From: Beroe forskalii
Lineage: Eukaryota > Ctenophora > Nuda > Beroida > Beroidae
DNA: 64,000 nucleotides
Direction of reading: 5' to 3'
NCBI GenBank assembly: GCA_011033025.1
Contig: WFMF01000342.1
Span: 1 to 64,000, forward strand
Below are positions 1 to 9,818 of this stretch, piece after piece (positions within the stretch are counted from its first letter, which is position 1; each line of letters opens with the position of its first letter). Under the pieces are notes generated by a model. That model was given only the letters and a program-made list of their open reading frames with translations, was not told the DNA's origin and did no database searches. Position numbers and translations under genes: made by a program.

Positions 1-27
1 ATTATTATTATTATTATTTTTATTATG
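1..27. repeat. (ATT)n microsatellite
   Basis: The window opens inside a run of ATT trinucleotides with one interruption. It continues off the left edge, so its full length is unknown. Confidence 0.9.
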
Positions 28-105
28 ATTGTGAATCTCATCAACTTATCTAAGATTCCGGCTACTTAAGAATGAAGTTACCCTTCTACTGCCCCTCTGC
101 CTCAC

Positions 106-286
106 CTAGCACAGCGAAGAGAAGGTCAGTGACTGCCAGGTTGAAGACAAGAGCCATGTAGGGCGGCAGAGATCTCCTGTTCACCAGCAAGTTGAGGATT
201 AGTGCCAGGTTCAGGAGGATGGCCAAGCTGTTGATGGCGATCACAGACACGCCACTCACGATACCGTCCGGGTTTAGTACAGACAT
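106..286 (-). CDS. Rhodopsin-family GPCR, first coding exon (partial gene)
   Basis: Minus-strand exon starting with ATG at 286 and ending at a G|GTGAGG donor (intron begins at 105). It encodes about 60 residues: a short extracellular N-terminus, a first hydrophobic membrane span rich in Leu, Ile and Asn, a basic loop (NRRS), then the start of helix 2 with the class-A hallmark NLAVTDLLFAVLG. The LAxxDLL motif carries the conserved helix-2 aspartate that holds the sodium site in class-A receptors. The remaining helices must lie in further exons beyond the left edge, so the ligand class cannot be told. Continuing the frame past the donor reaches a stop within a few codons, which supports the splice site. 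Confidence 0.75.
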
Positions 287-2910
287 TCCTGAAATACACA
301 GAGCTGGTTTGGTTCGGAAATCATTACTGGATGCCTTGGGACAAGAACTTGCAATAATTTAACTCTATTATATTTTGAATCTTATAAGAAATAAGATTCA
401 AATTATGATAGAGTGACTTTTCTTATGAATCAAAAGAAGAACACTAGAACAATCAAAAAATGTCAAAGGCTGGCTTCTAAAGAATTGATTACCGGGACAA
501 AAAACAAACCATAAATGCGCCAGGAAACGGCATAAATGCTCGATGGAGTACATCATAAATACTCGGACGATAACATCGTGACGAAGGCTGGAAAGAAGCT
601 TGAAGTTATTCACAACGCGTGACAAGGACTAAAGTTTGGAATACAAAGTCGAGTGCTCCGGAGTGCTCTGATTAAACACTCCATCAAATGCTCGTTGTGG
701 GTTAACTCAAGTACGTGATAATAGGCTACTGATATATTGATTATATCGATTAACGCGTTTGATTCGAGTGAACACATGATTGACATAAACCCTCTGTTGC
801 CAAGTCCCAAACACCCTGCATTATCAGGCGTCTTTTGTACTATCTACCTGTCCTTATATGCGTCACATGATATGGATGCACACAGTACCATTTTTATCAC
901 GTGATCACTTCATCACGTGGTTAGATTTTGACCAGACACGATTGCAATGTAACGGTCTAGCAGTTACCATAGATTGGATTTGCTTGATCACATGATTTAG
1001 CTTGGTTATCACGTGACCATGGTTTGTGACCTGTCAACAAAGAAACCAGGTCTCATCTCCAAGCTTAGATCCGTACCATTAGGTAGTATAATATGAAATT
1101 AGCTTCCGTACTCCTTGCGTGGTATGAGAATAATGCTACATATGTCACTGGACAGTGGACTGTGTTGGATTGAACAAAAATAGTGAATAACATTCTCACT
1201 TAAAAGATTACGATGAAAAGTAAATATAACATGAGTCACAAGACACTTATAATAAGTTGTTGGAATGGTAGATACAGAGTGTTGCCAGAACCGTACCCAG
1301 ATTCTCATCAATGTACACAATTGTATGACAAAACAAATTTAACACACCTCGATTTTACGTGTTATTCGTTGAATGAAAGACTGTCGATAGCTTGGGGAAG
1401 GTTCAATCATGATTGAAAGATAACTTATAACAACGAACCCGTACTGAACTACAAACATAATTAATCAAAGTAGATTCGTGACAATGGTATCTGTAAACCA
1501 TCATTCAGTAACAGCTCCTGTTAATAAGGAGTGTGACGTAGTGATCGGTAACCAATCACAAATATTGCATTTAGGGAGGAGGAAGAAAGCACTGCTTAGA
1601 TACAGCGCTAAGATGCCAAATTGCTCGGAAACCGGTTGTATTGGCAGTAAAAGAATGGGAATCCTGGAGCAAACGCTTTTCAATGCAAAGTGCGGCATTT
1701 AAAAATGCATTAAGAAATAGGTTCTAGTGTTATCCAGAATTTGTCAGAAAGTCAGAAAGAACCCATTTATAGGTTTGTTGAAACTATTTTGACGTCAATT
1801 CGGGTGCATTGCCCTGCTTCTGGAATATTTGTGTAATTTATCGATTTCTGTTCTTTTGAAGCTCCGTTGGTACTTGGTGGTGCCCTTAGTGACGGATCTT
1901 GTCCACATAGCCACCAAGGGTGTTCAGAGCTCAGGGAAGGATGGGTCCTGAAGATGGGGACTGAGTAAGAACCATCGGTAGGAAATGTTGAGGACCTTAC
2001 TGAACAAAGCAATGCTACCAAAACTTGCAAAATATTTCATCAATAATCCTTTTAAATGTTTATATCAAATATAAAACGTGTCTTTATAGAGCAAGCGTGA
2101 GAGTCAAGTGATTTGTCATCGTTTTCACACAGAGCGCTGTTTCATTAAAGGTGTTATTAGGACTGGTGACCGCAGCAGTGGTTTCATTACTAATCCACAT
2201 AATATATACTACACGTATTAAATAATATTGTCTTGTGTTGTGTCATACTGCTCGGGGCATTACATTAATCCCAAAAATAGAGGTGCACTCCCATGCAGTG
2301 CATATCTAACAGATTTATTCAATAAGTTGTAATTTAAATGAAATCCAAATTAGAATATATTTTACTCTTGAAAACATTTTAGAAGCTGGCTTAGGTATTA
2401 TATACCAATTACCATGACAGTTATGTGGATTGTGGAATGGCTTGTTAATACAATTTTTCAGATTTCGAAATCGTGCTACACTTCCAATGATATTATATGG
2501 CATTTTAATGGAATATGATCGTTGCGCTTCAATATTATTCAAGAATAATAGGACACTCCAAGTTATGAGAGACACGAAATATCAAAGGTGACACAAAGAA
2601 TTAGAATTGACACAAAGTCAAGTACTCAGGTAATAATCACATATAACCATCCGGTAGGAATTATGGAACAGTTGAATATATAATATTGGGCCTGAGATCT
2701 TGTAGGTTCATCAAATTATGACTGTACATGTCACCGTGTCTTACCGCACTAGCTGAAGTAACTGAGGTTCCGTTTATTCGTTTAATACGAAGCTGCATTT
2801 CTAATTATTGGCTGCATAGGTATATATATATCCAATCTTATGATCTGAGAGCACCATTAACCGTGTTCTAATTCTAAGTGGTATTAGAGGTTGTCACCTG
2901 GGGGTATCTG
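287..2910. other. Gene-free stretch upstream of the GPCR exon and tankyrase exons
   Basis: I find no coding exon with family resemblance on either strand. Open frames here are short and lack conserved motifs. The stretch holds an E-box cluster (861-1018, listed separately) and ordinary AT-rich sequence. The missing 5' tankyrase exons were looked for here and not found. Confidence 0.5.
861..1018. promoter_or_regulatory. Cluster of CACGTG / CACATG E-boxes
   Basis: Within 160 bases there are three CACGTG cores (about 898, 913 and 1010) and two CACATG cores (about 864 and 990), mostly in a TCACRTGA context. TCACGTGA is the preferred site of MiT/TFE and USF-type bHLH-leucine zipper factors. The cluster lies about 600-700 bases upstream of the GPCR start codon, so it could belong to that gene's promoter. 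This is motif evidence only; bHLH sites also occur by chance. Confidence 0.35.
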
Positions 2911-3045
2911 TCAGGAGTCACAAAGCTCACCAATCCATCAGGAGTCACAAAGCTCACCAATCCATCAGGAGTCACAAAGCTCACCAATCCATCAGGAGTT
3001 ACAAAGCTCACCAATCCATCAGGAGTTACAAAGCTCACCAATCTA
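2911..3045. repeat. 27-bp minisatellite, five copies
   Basis: Five head-to-tail copies of a 27-bp unit that includes GGAGTCACAAAGCTCACCAA. Copies differ only by C/T changes (GTCACA or GTTACA) and one change in the last copy. Because 27 is a multiple of three the array is open in several frames, which creates short spurious ORFs. No sign that it is coding. Confidence 0.9.
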
Positions 3046-3197
3046 TCTCTCAACTCGAATGACAATGAGTTGGCTTTGAGTTTGTGATGGGGTGATATGA
3101 CTGATATTGTGTGAAGCCATTTGAATCAAGTGTTCACATAATCTCATGGATAACATTGAGCCATTGTCAATGTTATCCATTAGTTTATGAAATTACG

Positions 3198-3432
3198 TAA
3201 TACGTTATTCGAAATCATATTTTTCTTTTGATCCACCCCTTCATTACAATAAAATCTTCAAAACAGCGCTTTAAAAACAGTACACTTTTTCTAAAAACTT
3301 CCTTTACTAGAAGTCTAGAATGTAGACTTCAAGTAAAGGAAGTTTTTGGAAAAAGTGTATTGTTTTTAAAGCGCTGAAGATTTTATTGAAATGAAGAGAT
3401 CAAAAGAAAAATATGATTTAAATAACGTAATC
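3198..3432. mobile_element. Foldback / MITE-like hairpin element
   Basis: Two arms of about 115 bases are inverted copies of each other with few mismatches and almost no loop. The turn is near 3313-3320 (TCTAGA), and both arms contain AAAGCGCT and a CTTCCTTTAC/GTAAAGGAAG block. The outer ends read like TTACGTTATT on both sides. A smaller TCTAGA-rich palindrome follows at about 3436-3466. This is typical of a non-autonomous inverted-repeat transposon. No ORF inside. Confidence 0.7.
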
Positions 3433-3551
3433 CCAGACTCTAGAGTCTAGATTTTAGACTCTAGAACCCCAAAGTATAAAAGTATCCGTATTAAATGTTG
3501 TTTATAATCAACCCCTCCCTGTAATCAATTTAACCCTCCTTCTTACCCCAG

Positions 3552-6500
3552 GCGTGAAGTGTGTTCTCTGCTCCTGAGTCATGGGGGAGAGCCCCACAAA
3601 GCCAACTGCCACAACAAAACCCCGCTGGACGTGTGCCAGACCCCCGAACTCAGAGACAGGATATCACGCGAGTACAAGGTCCATTGATTTCGCACTTTGT
3701 TACTGTGTAACACCTTGATTGACTACATTCACTCTTTCTTGGAGGACTTGTAAGGTTACTCAAACATTCTTAAACACAACCCCATTGTAAACTTCTAACA
3801 TTCCAACATTCATCTCTAGATCAGTATATCACATATCCTCACACAGGAGAGTACAAGGGTTATTCCTTACTGAGAGTCTGTAGTAAGGGTGAAACATGGC
3901 TCCTCAAGAAACACCTCTCTCCTGAAACTGTGATGTTCCAGCACCCCTTCACACTCGACACTCCCCTGCACATTGCAGCTTCATCAGGTTAGACTATGCA
4001 CAGATATTATACCGGAATACAGAATAACATAGATAATATACACATGTTGGTATTCGGATAATTACTGAAAAACACGCCGAAAGGGCGTTAATATCAAAAT
4101 CTTAGGATCTCCCTATGAATACGTGATCGCGTGATGGTAGCGGCAAATTAAAGTAACTTAGCGTCTATTTGATTCTTTACGGAATCGGATACTCCGTGTG
4201 TGACCGGTCAAATGTTATTGACACCGCTAATATAAAACGCACAACCATCTTATAGCGTTTGTGTGATAACCTGTCAATAAATGTTGTGAAACAGCGGTTA
4301 TTTCCGTTGTGAGGAAGAAAGATGGTACATTTCAAGACAAATATCTGAATTATTTGTATCATGTGTAGGTTATCAGAAAAAAACCTTAGTTAGATTGATA
4401 TTTGATAACTTATTTCCAGTCACGTATCCGTTGAGGGTACCTTATGCGTTGCACAAAATAAAACTTAAAAGCTTGCAGTCTGCACCTTCAACGAATTGTC
4501 GGCAAATTGATTCCATCAGGCTGCATTCATCAAACGCAAAATACTACAATATGCCTTACGACTACGTTATTATTAACACCCCATATTATATTAAAGCGGT
4601 AAATTTATGTAATTCAAACACAATGAAATAAACTGAAATGGTTTTAATACTTTTGATAGCATACTCATAACACCTTGCGGCTTGCAGTTACTCCCAAGAG
4701 CAAGAACATGGTGGATCTCCTGATAAAGAAGGGTGCGGAAGTTAATGCAACGAACAAAGAGGGCGCCACGGCCCTACACAAAGCAACAGAGATACACAAC
4801 CTAGAGGTCATGGCTAGCTTACTGCGTCATGGAGCAAAGGTGCGCTAATAACGCTTTATGTTGTGCTGTTAGATTTTATAATATAATACTGATCATACTA
4901 CGGGGGAAGTAGTGGTTATTTGCTATCGAATAAACATCTCATAACGCTTTTATGGGAGGCTAACATGTTATAATGTTATTGCAAGACAGCATCGTCGCAA
5001 TACATCAGACTTATAAGGATTGTATTGTTGTTATGTTCTAAGCGGTTATGAAGCTTTATAAATGTTTCAGTTCTAGCTATAAACAAGATCATACTGTATC
5101 GTATTGTATGAAGAACCATTGCTATCTATCCTGTATCTGCTTATCTGCCTCGTTATCTATCTACCCGCTGTTATCTATTCGCTGTTATCTAACCCACCAC
5201 CTACTTAGTCTCTTAGCTACATAGTTAACTACATTCTATCTACGCAGGTAAACTGTCAAGATGAAAGTGGATTGACGCCCATGCACCGTGCTGCTGCACA
5301 AGGTCTGACGGAAGCAGCTCGGCTGCTGCTCTCTCACGGCGCTGACGTAACACTGCCGTGTAACAACGGCTCCCCCTCCACCGACCTAGCAAGCGAGGGT
5401 GTCCTAGCGGTCATCAGAGAAATGGAGAAACCTGCTGTAGTGTGCGTCAACACAGAGGAGGAGTTGAGGATGCTGGAGGCAGCCAAGACAGGAGACATAG
5501 AGACGCTCAAGGGCATCGGGAACAGCACCAACTGCAACTGTCAGGACCTCCAGGACGACACTCCACCCCCATCCACTTCGCATCGGGCTACAACAGAGTG
5601 GATGTTGTGGAGTTGCTGCTGAGTCTGGGAGCTAATGTCCATGCTAAGGACAAGGGTGGGCTAGTGCCCCTACACAACGCCTGCTCCTACGGCCACCTGG
5701 AAGTGGTGGAGCTCCTAATAAAACACGGCGCTAACGTTAACATCAGCGACCTCTGGAAGTTTACGCCCCTCCATGAGGCAGCAGCTAAAGGGAAGTACGA
5801 GATCTGTAAACTCCTGCTGAAGCACGGTGCAGACCCGGCCAAGAAGAACAGGGACGGTAAGACAGCCCTGGACTTGGTGAGGGAGGAGGACGAGGATATC
5901 TCGGATTTACTGCGGGGTGACGAGGCGTTGTTAGAAGCTGCAAGGAAAGGAGAACTGCCGAGGATCTTGAAGTTGCTGAACACGACCAATGTGAACTGCA
6001 GAGATGCTAACGGTAGGAACTCCAGTCCGATACACCTCGCAGCAGGGTACAACCAGTTAGAAGTCACTGAAGTGTTGCTGGAGCACGGAGCTGATGTTAA
6101 TGCACAGGATAAGGGCGGTCTTATCCCCCTGCATAACGCTGCTAGTTACGGACATGTGGAGATAGCGGCCCTCATGATAAAGTACCACGCTGATATTAAC
6201 GCTATGGACAGATGGGGCTACACCCCGCTACACGAGGCTGCTCAGAAAGGTCGCACTCAGCTCTGCTCCCTGCTGATCCTTCACGGAGCTGACCCCATGT
6301 TACAGAACCAGAACGGAGAGACCCCCTTAGAGCTGGCCAGTGCTGCTGATGTGAGGTCGCTACTGATGGATGCCATGCCCCCTTCCTCACTCCCTGTCTC
6401 AGGTCTAACCCCCGTCTCACCCCCGCCACATATTGGGGGCATGTTGCCGCTACATCCTGGCCTGGGGGAGAACTTCACAGAACCTGTCAGCTCAATGGAC

Positions 6501-7370
6501 AACATCACCATAGACACATTCCTAGAGAAAATCAGCATGTCTCATGTGTCAGACCTCTTCAAAAAGGAGGATGTAACTTTGGACTTGTTACTGGAAATGT
6601 CTCATGACGACCTCAAGAACATGGGCATATCAACGTACGGACAACGACATCGTATCTTGAAGGGGATCCGGGATTACAAAGTGGCGACAGCAAAGGGACC
6701 GGTCCCAGGTGACAATCCCTTCCAAGGTCAGGCCTCCAACTCAGATTACCCTGACTTGGTGGACTTGTCAGTCACGGACAAGGACTACATATCAGTGTGC
6801 ATGGAAATGCAGGGCTCAGTAAAGGAGCACGCTGATAAGGGCGCTGCAGGAGGCTCCTTCAGATCCTACAAGATAATCTCCATCCAGAGGATAATAAACA
6901 GCAGAATCTGGTCTAGTTACTCTTACAGACGCAGTGAGATAGCGGCAGCTAACGGCTGCCCTAATGAACGCATGTTGTTCCATGGCTCACCCTTCATTAA
7001 CGCTATTGTCTGGAAAGGGTTCGATGAGCGGCATGCCTACATTGGGGGCATGTTCGGGGCTGGTATTTACTTCGCAGAACACTCCAGTAAAAGTAACCAG
7101 TATGTGTACGGTATTGGAGGTGGGACGGGCTGTACTCTCCACAGGGACAAGAGTTGCTATATCTGCCACAGACAGATGCTGGTCTGCAGGGTGGCACTTG
7201 GTAAGCCGTTCATTCAGCTCAGTGCTGTGAAGATGGCTCATGCGCCACCCGGCCACCATTCAGTCATTGGTAAGCCCTCCAGTGGGGGTCTTCACTTCCC
7301 AGAATACGTTGTTTACAGAGGCGAACAAGCCTACCCAGAGTTCCTTGTAACTTATCAGATTGTAAAGTAA
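3552..7370 (+). CDS. TNKS: Tankyrase (poly-ADP-ribosyltransferase), 5'-incomplete, one frame break
   Basis: Exons 3552-3678, 3858-3987, 4688-4839 and 5248-7370; stop TAA 7368-7370. Tankyrases PARylate partners such as axin and telomere and spindle proteins. The exons encode ankyrin repeats (about 3552-6370), a SAM polymerisation domain (about 6505-6690, ending near [12 protein letters not shown]) and the PARP domain. The catalytic H-Y-E triad is visible in [14 protein letters not shown] and YRGEQAYPE. The tankyrase zinc site is intact as C-x2-H-x4-C-x2-C near 7130-7165. The first exon starts inside an ankyrin cluster ([10 protein letters not shown]), so the N-terminal ankyrin clusters are not in the recognised exons. 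Near 5553 the frame shifts by one base: QDLQ runs into a wrong frame while the correct one ([12 protein letters not shown]) resumes. One G appears to be missing from a G run. Everything else reads cleanly to the stop, so a consensus error is more likely than a pseudogene. Confidence 0.93.
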
Positions 7371-8340
7371 ACAGATAATAGCACGCGTTATTTATTGATT
7401 TAATCGGGAATGTTTCATTTTATTTATTACATTTTATTCTCAAATTTTCATGTAAAATAAGTGTTTATTAGATGGGATGCATTTGGTTTACAGACTTGGT
7501 AGTTAGAGTAGTCGTTATTTCTTCCATATTAATTGTGATATTTCATGTTTACTCCTGAATTCGGGCAGCACTTACTATCAATAGAGTGAAATTTGGGCTG
7601 ATTGTGACATATTTTGCCATTTTTGTGACCATTATTTGTACTAAATACGTACGCGGCAACGACATTTTAAAATGTAAAGCAATTTTGACAAGTCCTTTTT
7701 GGAGCCGCGCAACGCGTGCGCGCGCAACCCAACATTCGTGCTATGCGTTTCGTCCGTAAACAAAAACCCTGATCAAAGTGATACAACAGAACGAAATTTG
7801 CTGCCAAACGAAATTTCCTTTCAATTGTGCATATATCACTCAAGACAGTACTTGGTTTTGGACACATACGCATACCACGAATGTTAGAACTGAGAACGTC
7901 ATTTTGATACTCCTAAATCAATCTTCCTGAAGTCATGCTGTTCAACTAGGAGTTGATGGGATTGTTTTAACTATTCGGTAGTCGATTGGTAACTGGTGTA
8001 TGATCTATATATTTGTGTATATTACGTGTTCAAATAAACCACTTTTCAAAAGGTAGTTTCTCTTGTTCATCACTCTGGGGAAGTGTGATTCACAAATTAT
8101 GTCAAATTCCTTCGTTATCAATTCTGAGTAGAGCTTTTAAGTTATGGAAGGGGAGGCAATATCAAACTAGGTACTGAAAAATAAATCGGAGTCCAGATTC
8201 CAGGCCTTGCCCTCCAATCGGCCATGATGTTTTCTCGTCCGGGTTTAATTGTAACAATTTCAAATTTATGTGGGACAATATTTCTGGGGATCGAAGTTTA
8301 ATGGGGATTTTTTCATAACCAAAAGCATGGTCATACATTA
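7371..8340. other. Tankyrase 3' flank with candidate poly(A) signal at 8033
   Basis: No further coding sequence. An AATAAA at 8033-8038 is followed by a T/G-rich tract, a reasonable polyadenylation signal for tankyrase about 660 bases after the stop. The rest is AT-rich with nothing recognisable. Confidence 0.45.
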
Positions 8341-8746
8341 CGAGCGAATTAGTGCGGGGGGGCTCCTGCGGGAGTCCTATGGGAATACCTCGGGAGTCCT
8401 ATGGGAGTACCCCGGGAGTCCTATGGGAATACCTCGGGAGTCCTATGGGAGTTGTCGTACGATGTATGACGGCGCTGATTCTCGAGAGGGTCTGTCAACG
8501 TCAGACAACTATGGGAGTACCCCGGGAGTCCTATAGCTATGGGAGTCCTATTGGAGTACCCTGGGATAACTCCGGGAGTACCCCTGGGTACTCCCATAGG
8601 ACTCCCGAGGTATTCCCATAGGACTCCCGGGGTACTCACGTAGGAATCCTGGGGTACTCCCATAGGACTCCCGAGGTGCTCATATTAAACCAAATGAAAC
8701 TCCAACATGGTGGTGCACCAGGGAATCTCCCGCAGTAATACGCTCG
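8341..8746. mobile_element. Short inverted-repeat element containing a 21-bp GC-rich array
   Basis: Imperfect 18-base terminal inverted repeats: CGAGCGAATTAGTGCGGG at 8341-8358, with its inverse complement (two mismatches) ending at about 8746. Between them is a tandem array of a roughly 21-bp unit containing GGGAGTCCTATGGGAGTACC. It runs direct in the left half and inverted in the right half, so the whole element can fold on itself. The array is far more GC-rich than its surroundings. No coding content; open frames across it are a by-product of the repeat. Confidence 0.65.
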
Positions 8747-9809
8747 TCTGACCAATAAAACAAAACTGGGGATGAATTTAGAAATTTTATGGGGTGCGAA
8801 AATTTATCTTCGTAGAATTCTTAATATCGTTCCACCAGAATCTGTATGGTAAGATGTATGGTAAGGTATAGTGGCACCAAGCGTGATTATGGCGACAGTA
8901 AGCGGTTACATGTCGAAGTGGTGACCGTATACCGCAACTTACATGGTCGAGGCGACAGCCGAGACTGTGTAAGTTGGATAATGGACGAGGCGTGCCGAGT
9001 TCATTATCGTAGGTATACGGTCACAGCTGAGATCATGGAACCGGATTATACCCCGACCGGAAACAGCTGGGACTGACTATTCTACGGCCAAACAACAGTA
9101 TTTCTTCCCACTCGGGTCTGACGACCCTCGTCCGGATTCATCGCTAAAGTAGATTTTTGAGTGCTCCTTTATAAAATCAAATTTCATTTGCAGCTTTTTT
9201 GCACTGTTATTCAGTGGAGACCGTATAACCAAACTTACACGGTCGCTAAAACAAGCTTGGGAGGGGTATAATGGAACTTACGCAGGAAGCGTTTGTGGAG
9301 CTTCTCATGCAAAGAAACATTTGCCATATCTGTACATACATATCCACAAAAGGCACGTTTTATCTTATCAGTTAGAAATAAAACACCGCACACGCTGCTA
9401 ATAGTAATCCTGAAAATCACGCAATGTGCGACATCTGATACATGTTAAGTCAGACATCTTATTTCACGGGCGGATCATGCGACATATTCTTTGACACTTA
9501 ATCACCTTCTCGTGACACTTACAGCTCTATTTTCGCTTGTGCATTTTCCTTTCTTAAAGTATGAACGTGAAAATTATTCTGCAATTTCACTGATAACATT
9601 AATTCAGCCTCTTTTGTACGCTAGGATTGCTTCATTGACTCACTGAGTGTAATGTACATCCTCTGACCGACTTGTAGTAGTTGTTGTTACTCGAATCATG
9701 AATAGTTTCTGTTTGAAACCTATTTTTTATATAAGCTTGAACAGTGCAATCTTGGTAATTTTATCTCTGTGTTCACTTTTTCATACATAGGCTTACCGCC
9801 TTTACGCAG
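8747..9809. other. Intergenic stretch, probable 5' UTR intron of the GPR155-like gene
   Basis: No conserved ORF. A motif of the type GACCGTATA-(CC)-AACTTACA-GGTCG occurs near 8924-8952 and again near 9218-9245, with an inverse fragment near 9010, suggesting a decayed repeat. A splice acceptor (TTTACGCAG) ends at 9809, nine bases before the GPR155-like start codon, so the 5' UTR is probably split by an intron beginning somewhere in this stretch. Confidence 0.4.
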
Positions 9810-9818
9810 GTTTTCACC

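Noticed and set aside
6281-7259. Several minus-strand ORFs over the tankyrase SAM and PARP exons
   Set aside because: Shadow frames of a conserved coding exon.
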